DNA of 64,000 nt from Morganella morganii_D (GTDB lineage Bacteria; Pseudomonadota; Gammaproteobacteria; Enterobacterales; Enterobacteriaceae). Shown here one piece after another: positions 1-9,116 of the stretch; position 1 is the stretch's first letter; every line of letters begins with the position of its first letter. Position numbers and translations under genes: made by a program. The notes beneath the pieces are model-generated. The model did not search any database. It saw only the letters and a program-made list of their open reading frames with translations, and was not told where the DNA came from. The stretch lies in NCBI GenBank assembly GCA_044772875.1, contig CP173058.1, positions 992,001 to 1,056,000 of the forward strand, given 5' to 3'.

Positions 1-1
1 C

Positions 2-634
2 CAGCCGGGTGCTATGAGCTCCGAACAAACCTCTCTGCCGACCGGCCTTCAGCTGGGTACCGGTGTTCGTCCGGTGGCGACCACCCGGATCCACGAGCAG
101 GGCGGCCTGAATAAAACCGGCACCTCAACAGACATCGCGATCAGCGGTCAGGGTTTTATTCATATTCAGATGCCGGACGGTTCAGATGCTTATACCCGCG
201 ACGGCTCACTGCATCCGGATCAGAACGGTCAGCTGGTGACCTCATCCGGTTATCAGGTTGTGCCTGCCATTATGATCCCGGAAGGGGCGCAGAAGATGGA
301 AGTCGGCCGTGACGGTACGGTTTCTGTCACCATGTACGGCGAAAGCCAGCCGCAACAGATCGGGCAGATCACCCTGACCACCTTCATTAATGATGCGGGA
401 CTGGAGAGTATCGGCGAAAACCTGTATATGGAAACCGCCAGCTCCGGCGCACCGACAGAAAGTGCTCCTGAAACCAACGGCGCAGGCCGTTTGTATCAGG
501 GGATGGTGGAAACCTCGAACGTCAACGTAGCGGAAGAACTGGTGAATATGATCCAGACGCAGCGCGCGTATGAAATCAACAGTAAGGCCGTTTCCGCCTC
601 TGATCAGATGTTACAGCGTCTGACACAACTGTAA
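2..634 (+). CDS. flgG: Flagellar basal-body rod protein FlgG (5' truncated by window)
   Basis: Distal rod subunit that forms the drive shaft between the MS ring/proximal rod and the hook. The reading frame is open from base 2, so the gene begins upstream; compared with the 260-residue E. coli FlgG roughly the first 50 residues are missing. The visible part has the family's GTGVRPVAT segment, the TRDGSF-like turn (TRDGSLHPDQNGQLVT) and the conserved C-terminus NVAEELVNMIQTQRAYEIN, the helix that packs in the rod core. It is the first readable gene of a rightward flgG-H-I-J series. Identity is certain; only the start is unseen. Confidence 0.97.
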   Translation, partial: QPGAMSSEQTSLPTGLQLGTGVRPVATTRIHEQGGLNKTGTSTDIAISGQGFIHIQMPDGSDAYTRDGSLHPDQNGQLVTSSGYQVVPAIMIPEGAQKMEVGRDGTVSVTMYGESQPQQIGQITLTTFINDAGLESIGENLYMETASSGAPTESAPETNGAGRLYQGMVETSNVNVAEELVNMIQTQRAYEINSKAVSASDQMLQRLTQL

Positions 635-709
635 TCCCTGTCCCGGTCGTGAAGTTATCGCGGCCGGGGCTTTTTACTGAGACACGCACAGAACAGCAAG
701 AGTATTAAG

Positions 710-1459
710 ATGACAGAAAGCGGCATTGTTTCACGGCAGCAGGATTGCGCAAGTTCTCCTGCAACTTCTGTTTGCGGGCGCGGACTGGTGACAGCGGCAG
801 TGCTTGCCGTATCACTCAGCGGCTGTGCTTACATCAAACCCAAACCGCTGGTGGATACCCATACCACCGCGCTGCCGGTCGCACCGACTGCCCCGGCCGC
901 GAACGGTGCTATTTTTCAGAGTGCGCAGCCGGCTTATTACGGCTATCAGCCGCTGTTTGAGGACAGACGTCCGCGTAACACCGGCGATATCCTCACCATC
1001 AATTTGCAGGAAAATGTCAGCGCCAGCAAAAACTCCTCCGCGAATGCCAACCGTGCCGGAAAAACCGGATTTTTGGCCGCTATCCTGCCGGGCTTTATGC
1101 AGGGCTGGCTCGGCGGCGGTAATACAGAGCTGGATGTGAAAGGTAACAGCGAATTCACCGGTAAAGGTGGTGCAAACGCGCAGAACACCTTTAAAGGTAC
1201 GATTACCGTGACCGTGGATCAGTTGCTGGCAAACGGCAACCTGCATGTGGTGGGTGAAAAAAGGATCGCCATCAACCAGGGAACGGAATCTATCCGCTTC
1301 TCCGGTGTGGTCAACCCGCGCACTATCGGGGCGGATAACAGTGTCAGCTCAACCCAGGTGGCGGATGCCCGTATTGAGTATGTCGGCGACGGCTATATCA
1401 ATGAATCGCAGAATATGGGCTGGTTACAGCGTTTCTTCCTGAATGTGTCACCGTACTGA
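710..1459 (+). CDS. flgH: Flagellar L-ring lipoprotein FlgH
   Basis: Outer-membrane L-ring protein, the bushing through which the rod turns. The 249-residue product has an N-terminal hydrophobic stretch ending in the lipobox LSGC, with the lipidated cysteine at about residue 39, which predicts outer-membrane anchoring by lipid. The core FQSAQP...GYQPLFEDRRPRN and the C-terminal QNMGWLQRFFLN match FlgH. It is about 17 residues longer than the E. coli protein, all at the N-terminus, so a start a few codons downstream cannot be excluded, but no later ATG lies before the signal segment. It lies 75 bp after flgG in the same operon. Confidence 0.96.
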   Translation: MTESGIVSRQQDCASSPATSVCGRGLVTAAVLAVSLSGCAYIKPKPLVDTHTTALPVAPTAPAANGAIFQSAQPAYYGYQPLFEDRRPRNTGDILTINLQENVSASKNSSANANRAGKTGFLAAILPGFMQGWLGGGNTELDVKGNSEFTGKGGANAQNTFKGTITVTVDQLLANGNLHVVGEKRIAINQGTESIRFSGVVNPRTIGADNSVSSTQVADARIEYVGDGYINESQNMGWLQRFFLNVSPY

Positions 1460-1470
1460 GCAGAGGTAAA

Positions 1471-2583
1471 GTGAAAATGAAAAAAGTACTGACCGGCCTG
1501 CTGATTGCGGTTTTAGGCGTGGCGAGTATCCCCGCACACAGTGAGCGGATTAAAGATCTGACCACTGTGCAGGGGGTGCGTGAGAATGCGCTGATTGGTT
1601 ACGGGCTGATTGTCGGCCTTGATGGCACCGGTGATCAGACCATGCAGACGCCGTTTACCACACAAAGTCTGAATAACATGTTGTCGCAGATGGGGATCAC
1701 CGTGCCGCCCGGCACTAATATGCAGCTGAAAAACGTGGCGGCGGTGATGGTTACGGCCAAAATGCCGCCGTTTGCCCGTTCCGGCCAGGCGATTGACGTG
1801 GTCGTTTCCTCAATGGGTAACGCCAAAAGTCTGCGCGGGGGCACACTGCTGATGACACCGCTCAAAGGGGTGGATGGTCAGGTATATGCGCTGGCTCAGG
1901 GGAACATTCTGGTCGGTGGTGCCGGTGTCAGTGCCGGTGGCAGCAGTGTCAAAGTGAATCAGCTGGCCGGCGGCCGCATCAGCGGCGGGGCGACGATCGA
2001 ACGTGAACTGCCGGGCGGGTTCGGCCGGAGCAGCGTGATTAATCTCCAGCTGAATGAAGACAGTTTTGCGCTGGCACAGGATATCAGTGAGGCGGTGAAC
2101 CGTATGAACGGCTTTGGTACCGCGACGCCGCTGGATTCCCGTACTGTACAGTTACGGGTGCCGCAGAGCAGCAGTGATCAGGTGCGTTTCCTGGCGCGGG
2201 TGCAGGATCTGAATATCCGTCCGCCGCAGAATGAAGCCAAAGTCATCCTCAATTCACGCACCGGGTCTGTCGTCATTAACCGGACGGTTACGCTCGATAG
2301 CTGTGCTGTCGCTCACGGCAGTCTGGCCGTGACTGTTGATCGTCAGACGCAGGTCAGTCAGCCGGATACGCCGTTTGCCGGCGGGCAGACAGTCGTAACC
2401 CGCAATACCAATGTCGGGATCCGCGAGCAGGACGGCACACTGAAAAAAGTCAATGCCGGGGCGAATCTCAATCAGGTTATTCAGGCGCTCAATACATTAG
2501 GCGCTACACCGACTGACCTGATGTCGATTTTACAGGCGATGGAAAGTGCCGGTTGTCTGCGGGCGAAACTGGAGATCATCTGA
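1471..2583 (+). CDS. flgI: Flagellar P-ring protein FlgI
   Basis: Periplasmic P-ring subunit that assembles around the rod in the peptidoglycan layer with the help of FlgA. The product is about 370 residues with a cleavable signal peptide (hydrophobic stretch ending near IPAHS, mature protein starting ERIKDL). Conserved blocks include LIGYGLIVGLDGTGDQT, LKNVAAVMVTA, SSMGNAKSLRGG and the C-terminal LMSILQAMESAGCL. Two starts are possible: GTG at 1471, 4 nt after AGAGG, and ATG at 1477, 10 nt after it. The ATG gives a more usual spacing, and the difference is two residues. The stop codon overlaps the flgJ start (TGATG). Confidence 0.97.
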   Translation: MKMKKVLTGLLIAVLGVASIPAHSERIKDLTTVQGVRENALIGYGLIVGLDGTGDQTMQTPFTTQSLNNMLSQMGITVPPGTNMQLKNVAAVMVTAKMPPFARSGQAIDVVVSSMGNAKSLRGGTLLMTPLKGVDGQVYALAQGNILVGGAGVSAGGSSVKVNQLAGGRISGGATIERELPGGFGRSSVINLQLNEDSFALAQDISEAVNRMNGFGTATPLDSRTVQLRVPQSSSDQVRFLARVQDLNIRPPQNEAKVILNSRTGSVVINRTVTLDSCAVAHGSLAVTVDRQTQVSQPDTPFAGGQTVVTRNTNVGIREQDGTLKKVNAGANLNQVIQALNTLGATPTDLMSILQAMESAGCLRAKLEII

Positions 2584-3560
2584 TGAGTGATATGCAGTTG
2601 ATGCAGAGTGCGGCTTACGATGTGCAGTCGCTGGGCAGCCTGAAACAGCAGTTGAATGAAAAACCGCAGGAGGGGCTGCGTCAGGTGACGCAGCAACTGG
2701 AAGCGACCTTTGTTCAGATGATGCTCAAGAGCATGCGGGCCGCACTGCCGCAGGACGGACTGTTCTCCAGCGACCAGACCCGGATGCTGACCAGCATGTA
2801 TGACCAGCAGATAGCCCAGAACCTGTCAGAAAAGGGGCTGGGCTTCGGCGATATGATGTATAAACAGCTTTCTGCAGGGAATGAACCGGATCTGCCGCTG
2901 CGCTCTTCGATGATGCCGCTGAATGATGCTGCGGTCATTCAGTCCATGCCGCAGCAGGCGATGGCTCGGCTGATGCGCACATTCAGTTCTGCGGGGGATA
3001 CACTGAGTGCACCGCTGAAAAAAGTGCGCGGGCTGGGTCTTAACAGTCAGAATTTTATTGCAAAACTAACGGAACCGGCAAAAGCGGCATCACAGAAAAG
3101 CGGCGTGCATCATCTGTTGATTCTGGCGCAGGCGGCACTGGAAAGCGGTTGGGGAAAGCGGGAAATTCTGACCGCTGACGGCAAAACCAGTCACAACCTG
3201 TTTGGTATCAAGGCCGGGAAAGGCTGGGAAGGGCCGGTCACCAATATTATGACCACAGAGGTTATCAACGGTAAGACTATCAAAATGCGGGATAATTTCC
3301 GGGTTTACGGCTCTTATGAAGAGGCGATCGCCGATTATACCCGCCTGCTGACCGAAAATCCGCGCTATCACGGCGTGAAACAGGCGGCGAGCCCGGAGCA
3401 GGCGGCACAGCGTCTGCACAAAGCCGGTTATGCCACTGACCCCGGATATTCGGACAAACTGATTGTTCTGATCAACCAAATCCGCGGCACCGCTGCACCC
3501 GCACCGGTAGCCTCCCGTGCGGTGCAGGCATACACCCTCGATTTGAGTGATATTTTCTGA
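2583..3560 (+). CDS. flgJ: Flagellar rod assembly protein / peptidoglycan hydrolase FlgJ
   Basis: Bifunctional protein: the N-terminal half caps and scaffolds the growing rod, and the C-terminal half is a muramidase/glucosaminidase that opens the peptidoglycan for it. The start is ATG 2583, overlapping the flgI stop by one base, giving 325 residues (E. coli 313). The N-terminal rod domain shows FVQMMLKSMRAALPQDGLFS. The hydrolase domain from about residue 165 has ILAQAALESGWG, holding the catalytic glutamate, and then NLFGIKAG and NPRYHGV. It is the last gene of the flgG-J series before an internal sigma28 promoter for flgKL. Confidence 0.97.
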   Translation: MSDMQLMQSAAYDVQSLGSLKQQLNEKPQEGLRQVTQQLEATFVQMMLKSMRAALPQDGLFSSDQTRMLTSMYDQQIAQNLSEKGLGFGDMMYKQLSAGNEPDLPLRSSMMPLNDAAVIQSMPQQAMARLMRTFSSAGDTLSAPLKKVRGLGLNSQNFIAKLTEPAKAASQKSGVHHLLILAQAALESGWGKREILTADGKTSHNLFGIKAGKGWEGPVTNIMTTEVINGKTIKMRDNFRVYGSYEEAIADYTRLLTENPRYHGVKQAASPEQAAQRLHKAGYATDPGYSDKLIVLINQIRGTAAPAPVASRAVQAYTLDLSDIF

Positions 3561-3593
3561 CAAATTCACGGCGTAAAAAAATACGGTAAACAC

Positions 3594-3620
3594 TAAATTT
3601 TTGCGCCGTCTTTCCGATAA
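3594..3620 (+). promoter_or_regulatory. Sigma28 (FliA) promoter for flgKL
   Basis: TAAA at 3594-3597, a 15-base spacer, and TCCGATAA at 3613-3620 match the enterobacterial sigma28 consensus TAAA-N15-GCCGATAA at 11 of 12 positions. It lies 92 bp before the flgK start, as expected for a late flagellar class promoter. Confidence 0.87.
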
Positions 3621-3711
3621 CCAAAGAAGAGATAATTTTAAACGGATGCTATCTGTGCTGCATTTTTCAGTAAATCGCCGGGAAAGCAGTCACCAGAGAA
3701 AGGAAAAACAC

Positions 3712-5352
3712 ATGCTGAATAATGTAATGAATAATGCATTAAGCGGAATTAACGCGGCTCAGGGCGGGCTGAGTGTTATTTCCAACAACCTGGCGAATGC
3801 CGGGGTCGGTTATTATCACCGTCAGAGCGCGGTATTCGGGGAAAACCCGGGCACCATGACAACCAACGGCTATTTCGGCAACGGTACCTATTTCAGTCAT
3901 GTCCGCCGTGAGTTCGATGAATTTGTTAATGCCCAGTATAACAATGCCCGTTCCCGCAGCGGCGACTATGAAGCTTACATGAAAAATGCCAGCGGGGTTG
4001 ATGACCTGCTATCTAACAGTACCGATGATCTTTCCGGTATGCTGGGGAATTTTTTCACGGCTCTGGATGAAGCCGCCAGCGATTCAAGTGATAAATCACT
4101 GATTGATGTTTTTCTCGGCAAAGCAAAAGCGATGGTCAGTCAGTTTAAAGAAACTGATCGCCGGCTGCGCGAGATGGACAGTGATGTTAATCATCAGATT
4201 GATAATAAAATCAATGATATTAATACCTACGCGGAAAAAATTGCCAAACTGAATGAACAAATCAGCAATGCCCGTGCAGTTAATGGTGCAGAACCGAATG
4301 ATTTGCTGGATGTTCGTGATCGTCTGGTCAGTGAGCTGAACTCTGTAGTAGGTGTAAAAGTCATTGAGCAAAATGGTAATTTTAATCTCTCATTTGCCAA
4401 CGGTCTGCCACTGGTTACCGGCAGCAAATCAAACCGGCTGGAGGCTGTCGCGTCATCCAGAGATGACAGCCGTCTGAGTGTCGGTTTTGTTGATTCCGCC
4501 GGTAATGTCCGCGAAATCAAAGACGATCAGATCCGTGGTGGTGAACTGAGCGGTGTTCTGCGTTCACGCCGTGAGATTATCGACCCGGCAAGACAAAAAC
4601 TGAACCAGATGGCGCTGGTCTTCGCGGAGAAATTCAATGAAATTCACCGCAAAGGGTATGACGCGAACGGGAATACCGGGAAAGATTTCTTCGGGATCGG
4701 CAGTGGTAGCGTGGTATCTAACAGCCATAACAAAGGTGACGCATCATTTGACGTCAGTTACAGCGATGTTTCTAAGGTCAATGGCGGTAATTATGATATC
4801 CGTTATGAAGGCGGTAAATGGAATGTGACCAAATTGCCGGAAGGCACCGCAGTAAATGCAACATTTGACAGCAGTACCGGCACGCTGAATTTTGATGGTG
4901 TCAATGTCAAACTCAGCGGCGGTACACCGCAGGAAGGCGACAGCTTCCTGTTAAAGCCGGTGGATAATGTGATCGGTGGTATGAGCACGCTGATTAATGA
5001 TGCTGCGGACTTTGCTGCCGCAGACAGCACCGGTGGCGCCAGTAACAATGAAAATATCAAAGAGCTGGTGAAATTGCAGGATCAGAAACTGGTCGGCGGT
5101 ACATCAACATTGTCAGATTTCTACGCGTCTCTGGTTAATGACGTGGGCAGCAAAGCCAGTCAGGCACAGATTGATTCTGAAGTGCAGAACAAACTGACCG
5201 TCAGTTTCTATGAACAGGAACAGGCTATTTCAGGGGTTAACACCAACGAAGAAAGTGTGCAGATGCAAAAAATGCAGCAATTCTTTAACGCCAATGCCAA
5301 AGTGCTGTCAACTGTCGATGAATTATTCAACGTACTGATGCGTGCGTTCTGA
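3712..5352 (+). CDS. flgK: Hook-filament junction protein FlgK (HAP1)
   Basis: First hook-associated protein, which joins the hook to the FlgL/flagellin filament and is exported by the flagellar type III system. The start is ATG 3712, preceded by AAAGGA, and gives 546 residues (E. coli 547); upstream in-frame codons lie in the promoter and leader. The conserved N-terminal D0 helix has MNNALSGINAAQGGLSVISN followed by NLANAG, and the C-terminal helix has SGVNTNEESVQMQKMQQFF with a terminal coiled coil. The middle is more divergent, as usual for surface-exposed domains. It lies 24 bp ahead of flgL under one sigma28 promoter. Confidence 0.97.
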   Translation: MLNNVMNNALSGINAAQGGLSVISNNLANAGVGYYHRQSAVFGENPGTMTTNGYFGNGTYFSHVRREFDEFVNAQYNNARSRSGDYEAYMKNASGVDDLLSNSTDDLSGMLGNFFTALDEAASDSSDKSLIDVFLGKAKAMVSQFKETDRRLREMDSDVNHQIDNKINDINTYAEKIAKLNEQISNARAVNGAEPNDLLDVRDRLVSELNSVVGVKVIEQNGNFNLSFANGLPLVTGSKSNRLEAVASSRDDSRLSVGFVDSAGNVREIKDDQIRGGELSGVLRSRREIIDPARQKLNQMALVFAEKFNEIHRKGYDANGNTGKDFFGIGSGSVVSNSHNKGDASFDVSYSDVSKVNGGNYDIRYEGGKWNVTKLPEGTAVNATFDSSTGTLNFDGVNVKLSGGTPQEGDSFLLKPVDNVIGGMSTLINDAADFAAADSTGGASNNENIKELVKLQDQKLVGGTSTLSDFYASLVNDVGSKASQAQIDSEVQNKLTVSFYEQEQAISGVNTNEESVQMQKMQQFFNANAKVLSTVDELFNVLMRAF

Positions 5353-5376
5353 TTTTGAACTAAGAAGGAAACTATC

Positions 5377-6324
5377 ATGCGTTTCAGCACTAATTTAATG
5401 TTCAGTCAGCGTGTAACGGATATGAACAATGTCACTGCCCGTTGGATGGAAGCCGGCAGTAAACTGGCATCCGGCAAGCGGGTCAGCAAGCCGTCGGATG
5501 ATCCGCAGGCATCAGCACAGGCGGTGCGTGTCGGTCAGTCTGAGAATCGTAACCAGCAGTATGCCTCTACCCGTGGTTATGCCAAAACCGGGATGACATT
5601 GCAGATGAGTATTCTGACTCAGATGAATGAAGTGTCCACACAGATGGATACCACCGTAATTCAGGCTGCCAACCAGGGTGCGCTCAGTGACAACGACCGC
5701 GCATCACTGGCAGAACAGTTGCAGGGTCTGAAAGATCAGCTGGTTTCTCTGGGGAACACTACTGACGGTAACGGGCGTTATATTTTCGGTGGTTATCAGT
5801 CGGATAAGCCGCCGTTCGAAGTGGATGCAACGACCGGCGAAGTTCTTTATAAAGGCGGCGATAAATCCATTACTCAGAACGTGGGCAGTGACCGCGAGAT
5901 GACCAGTTATTTTGCCGGTTCGGAAGTGTTTGCCACCACCACCAACGCGAAGGGCGAAAAGGTCGCTGATATGTTCACAGCGATCAACAAAGGCCTGGAA
6001 GCACTGAAAATTCCTCAGCAGAATGCCTCACAGGCTGACCTCGACCGCGCGAAAGCCGGGATGGATGAAGCAAACCGTGGTATCAAAGCGGGGATGGATA
6101 AAATCTCCAATATTGAAGCCAAACAAGGCTTGCAGTTACAGGAGATCGACAGCCTGGACTTCTTGTCACAGACCCGCCGGATCCAGAATGAAAGCCGCCT
6201 GAGTGGCCTGCTCGATACCGACTGGACCAGCACGGTATCGGATTATCAGAAAGAGATGGCGATGTTCCAGGCCTCACAGGATATCTTTAAAGACCTTAAC
6301 AGTATGTCGCTGTTCGGCCGTTAA
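5377..6324 (+). CDS. flgL: Hook-filament junction protein FlgL (HAP3)
   Basis: Second junction protein between FlgK and the flagellin filament. It has 315 residues (E. coli 317) and flagellin-like ends: MRFSTNLMFSQRVTDMNN at the start, ASGKRVSKPSDDPQASAQ soon after, and a C-terminal helix that mirrors the flagellin D0 domain. The GRYIFGGYQSDKPPF segment is typical of FlgL. A Shine-Dalgarno AAGGAAAC precedes the ATG. It is followed by a clear intrinsic terminator, so it ends the flgKL unit. Confidence 0.97.
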   Translation: MRFSTNLMFSQRVTDMNNVTARWMEAGSKLASGKRVSKPSDDPQASAQAVRVGQSENRNQQYASTRGYAKTGMTLQMSILTQMNEVSTQMDTTVIQAANQGALSDNDRASLAEQLQGLKDQLVSLGNTTDGNGRYIFGGYQSDKPPFEVDATTGEVLYKGGDKSITQNVGSDREMTSYFAGSEVFATTTNAKGEKVADMFTAINKGLEALKIPQQNASQADLDRAKAGMDEANRGIKAGMDKISNIEAKQGLQLQEIDSLDFLSQTRRIQNESRLSGLLDTDWTSTVSDYQKEMAMFQASQDIFKDLNSMSLFGR

Positions 6325-6341
6325 TCTGTTTCTCTCTCCGG

Positions 6342-6364
6342 GGCCGCCTTCCGGGCGGCCTTTT
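6342..6364 (+). terminator. Intrinsic terminator after flgL
   Basis: A 7-bp GC stem (GGCCGCC at 6342-6348 and GGCGGCC at 6354-6360) with a TTCCG loop is followed by TTTT. It separates flgL from the convergent LysR gene. Confidence 0.85.
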
Positions 6365-6369
6365 CATGT

Positions 6370-7323
6370 TCAGCGGACAGGTATTATCACCGAATGTTCC
6401 GGAAAAGCACTTGCCGGCCGCAGCTCTTCTGTCAGAAAATCAATGAATGCGCGGATGCGCGGGGATTTTCGTGATTCTGCCGGACAGGCAATATGATAAA
6501 TATGTGACACGGTAGTCCATGGCTCCAGAACCGGGAGCAATTGTCCGTTTGCGACGGCTTTCCGCGCAATAAAGTCATGCAGCATCGCGATCCCGTTACC
6601 CGACAGCGCCATATAGTATGCCGCCATAACATCCTCAAAAAATGCCGTATCCCCCTGAGTTTCGAGATGCACTATGTCGTTGCCGATCACCAGCGGCCAG
6701 CGCAGTGGTTTGGTATGTTCCTGCAAATGCATCTGAAGGCAGTTGTGATGACGGAGATCATCCGGTGTATTCAGCGGCGGCGCTTTTTGCAGATAACCGG
6801 GTGAGGCATAAATCCGGAACATGGCGAAATCAATACGGGTAGCCACCCAGTCCGGCAGATAATCCAGCCAGCTGGTCATTACCACATCGCAATCCGTATT
6901 GTCCTGGCGCGGAATACGGAAGCGAAGGTGAAAATCGACCTCAATCTGCGGGTAACGGTGGCGGAATTTCGGCATCAGCGGAAAAATTTTCAGATAAGCA
7001 TAATCATTCGGCAGACAAATGCGGATTTTCCCGGCAGGAATGGTTTTCATGTCCTGTAATGCATTTTCTGCATCATACATTGCGTTCAGTGCTGTTTTAC
7101 AATAGCGGAGGTATTGCTCTCCCGCTTCTGTCAGCCGCACATGACGGGTGGTTCGCACAAACAACGGGCTGCCCAGCTTCTGTTCCAGCCGGGCAATGGT
7201 TTTACTGACCGCCGCAGGGGAAATATTCAGCGCCTGTGCAGTCTGTGAAAAGCTCTGAAGTTCAGCCGCACGGCAGAACAATTCCAGCGTGCCCAGCATC
7301 AGATCATCAAAGTGGCGTGGCAT
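6370..7323 (-). CDS. LysR-family transcriptional regulator
   Basis: DNA-binding regulator of 317 residues. The N-terminal winged helix-turn-helix is clear: LELFCRAAELQSFSQTAQAL, then NISPAAVSKTIARLEQKLG, then LFVRTTRHVRLTEAGE. The C-terminal half resembles the periplasmic-binding-protein-like effector domain of the group that regulates divergent oxidoreductases. It is divergent from the SDR gene at 7436, and the gap contains a T-N11-A palindrome, the usual LysR operator form, so the neighbour is the likely target (inference). The ligand cannot be told from sequence. It sits inside the flagellar locus but shows no flagellar relationship. Confidence 0.9.
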   Translation of the reverse strand: MPRHFDDLMLGTLELFCRAAELQSFSQTAQALNISPAAVSKTIARLEQKLGSPLFVRTTRHVRLTEAGEQYLRYCKTALNAMYDAENALQDMKTIPAGKIRICLPNDYAYLKIFPLMPKFRHRYPQIEVDFHLRFRIPRQDNTDCDVVMTSWLDYLPDWVATRIDFAMFRIYASPGYLQKAPPLNTPDDLRHHNCLQMHLQEHTKPLRWPLVIGNDIVHLETQGDTAFFEDVMAAYYMALSGNGIAMLHDFIARKAVANGQLLPVLEPWTTVSHIYHIACPAESRKSPRIRAFIDFLTEELRPASAFPEHSVIIPVR

Positions 7324-7367
7324 TGTTAACCTCAGGTTGGTAATGAAGTGATATCAGAGTAGTTTAT

Positions 7368-7380
7368 TTCACGTAGTGAA
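7368..7380. promoter_or_regulatory. Candidate LysR operator (T-N11-A palindrome)
   Basis: TTCAC-GTA-GTGAA is a perfect inverted repeat of the T-N11-A form in the divergent gap between the LysR gene (start 7323) and the SDR gene (start 7436). The position fits a site controlling both genes. The link to this LysR protein is inferred from location. Confidence 0.5.
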
Positions 7381-7435
7381 GAAATATAATAATTTACATC
7401 AATTACAAGCATTAAATCATAACCACGGGCTATCT

Positions 7436-8173
7436 ATGAAACCACAACAGCGAACTGCAATCATCACTGATGCAGAAAGTTGTCTGGGGAAAGCATTAGT
7501 CAGAACATTGCTTGATGAGCATTACAATGTGATTGGCATATTCAGCAGCGATGAACATAAGCAGAATTTTTTACAGGAACTGGATAATAAAACTGCCTTT
7601 CTCCCTGTTACCGGTGAAAGCCATTGTACGGATTTTGCCGGGCAACTGATACAACAGGGTATTATTCGTTTCGGAAATATCGATATTATTATTCATAATT
7701 CCGGTGCTTTTCTCAGCAAAACTTATGAAAAAACAACGCCAGATGATTTCATGCATTTAATAAACAGCAATATTTATAGTTTATTTAATCTGAGTCAATT
7801 AGCGATTAAAAATATGTTGAAAAACCACGGTGGTAAAATTATCGTGGTAACGTCCTGTATTGCCCTGCAACCCTCGCAGAAAATACCTGCTGCACTGAGT
7901 GTGCTGGCAAAAGAAGGTGTTCACGGACTGGTCAGAGCACTGGCACTGGAGTATGCAAAGAAAAATATCCGTGTTAATGCGGTGGCACCGGGATATATTG
8001 AGTCCCCGCTGAATACAGAACTCAGCCAGGATTTTATTAATTTAGTATCACCGGCGAATAAAGTCGGAACTATTAATGATATTATAGAAAGTATTCGTTT
8101 TCTGCTGAAATCTGACTATATTAACGGCACTGTAATGCCGGTTGATGGTGGTTATTCAGCAGGAAATTGGTAA
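7436..8173 (+). CDS. SDR-family protein with degenerate cofactor and catalytic motifs
   Basis: A 245-residue protein with the length and fold pattern of classical short-chain dehydrogenases. ATG 7436 is chosen because it starts the first beta strand (KPQQRTAIIT) at the usual place; an upstream in-frame GTG at 7376 is less likely. The C-terminal signature (NIRVNAVAPGYIESPL and a GTVMPVDGGYSAG end) is well kept. In contrast the TGxxxGxG dinucleotide motif reads TDAESCLG, losing two of three glycines. The NNAG motif reads HNSG, and the catalytic YxxxK reads SVLAK, with serine in place of tyrosine. The serine of the catalytic triad (VTSC) remains. Ordinary oxidoreductase activity is therefore doubtful. 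Codon use is AT-richer than in the flanking flagellar genes. Confidence 0.82.
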   Translation: MKPQQRTAIITDAESCLGKALVRTLLDEHYNVIGIFSSDEHKQNFLQELDNKTAFLPVTGESHCTDFAGQLIQQGIIRFGNIDIIIHNSGAFLSKTYEKTTPDDFMHLINSNIYSLFNLSQLAIKNMLKNHGGKIIVVTSCIALQPSQKIPAALSVLAKEGVHGLVRALALEYAKKNIRVNAVAPGYIESPLNTELSQDFINLVSPANKVGTINDIIESIRFLLKSDYINGTVMPVDGGYSAGNW

Positions 8174-8241
8174 CCGTGTTATTTCTCAAGTCGTTTTCCG
8201 GATTATACACAGCAATATTCATTTGTACGCCATTACCGGAT

Positions 8242-8276
8242 CCGGTAATCACTTTTTCGGTGATTACCGGTTTTTT
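8242..8276 (+). terminator. Intrinsic terminator after the SDR gene
   Basis: A perfect 11-bp stem, CCGGTAATCAC (8242-8252) with GTGATTACCGG (8260-8270), is followed by six T. It also insulates the convergent fliR end. Confidence 0.9.
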
Positions 8277-8327
8277 ATTTAAGGGACAGAAAGCGGATAT
8301 TTGATGCCGGATATGAGTCATAACCGG

Positions 8328-9113
8328 TTAGTGAGAGGCAAACAGGTTAAAAATCAGTGAAAGCTGCCCGAACGCCTGATGAATGACACGCTCGGTAAAA
8401 CCCGGCAAAACGGAAATGATCAGCCCCAGCATGCTGATACCGACAGTCAGCGTCAGCGGAAAACCCACCACAAAAACAGAGAGCTGCGGTGTCATCCGGT
8501 TCAGAATGCCTAACGCCAGGTTAAGAATCAGGAACAGCGTGATAAACGGCAGCGCCAGCATTAATCCGTTCAGGAAAATGTGGTTCGCAGACTGCACCAG
8601 CATACGGAACCCTTCACGGTTGAGCGGGGTGACCTGTACCGGGATGAGGTCAAACGAGCTTATCACGATGTGGATCAGCCACAGGTGGCCGTCAAATGCG
8701 AGAAACAGCAGCAGGGTGATAAGGTTCAGGATTCGCGCCAGAATCGGCATGTTCGGCCCGCCGCTCGGGTCGAAAAAGGTAGCGAAGGATAAACCCATCT
8801 GAAGGCCGATCACTTCCCCGGCGTGACGGACAGCGGCAAAGGCCATCTGCATGGTCAGTCCCATCGCCACACCAATCACCACCTGCTGTAAAATCACCCA
8901 CAGACCGGGGGCGGAAAACAACGGAATATTTACTACCGGCAACTGCGGGGAAACAATCAGCACAGTAAAGAAGGCCAGCATCACCCGTACTTTACTGATC
9001 GATTGTTTTTCATTGAAGAACGGTGCGGTTCCCAGCAGCGCCAGTACCCGGATAAACGGATAAAATCCCTGGCTCAGCCACAGCGTCAGTGTTTCACTGG
9101 TGATGCTTAACAT
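8328..9113 (-). CDS. fliR: Flagellar export gate protein FliR
   Basis: Integral membrane component of the flagellar type III export gate, which assembles with FliP and FliQ into a helical channel inside the MS ring. It has 261 residues with several hydrophobic helices. Typical FliR blocks are FYPFIRVLALLGTAPFF near the N-terminus, VIGVAMGLTMQMAFAAVRHAGE in the middle, and AFGQLSLIF near the C-terminus. It is the last gene of the leftward fliLMNOPQR operon, 3 bp after fliQ. Confidence 0.96.
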   Translation of the reverse strand: MLSITSETLTLWLSQGFYPFIRVLALLGTAPFFNEKQSISKVRVMLAFFTVLIVSPQLPVVNIPLFSAPGLWVILQQVVIGVAMGLTMQMAFAAVRHAGEVIGLQMGLSFATFFDPSGGPNMPILARILNLITLLLFLAFDGHLWLIHIVISSFDLIPVQVTPLNREGFRMLVQSANHIFLNGLMLALPFITLFLILNLALGILNRMTPQLSVFVVGFPLTLTVGISMLGLIISVLPGFTERVIHQAFGQLSLIFNLFASH

Positions 9114-9116
9114 AGG

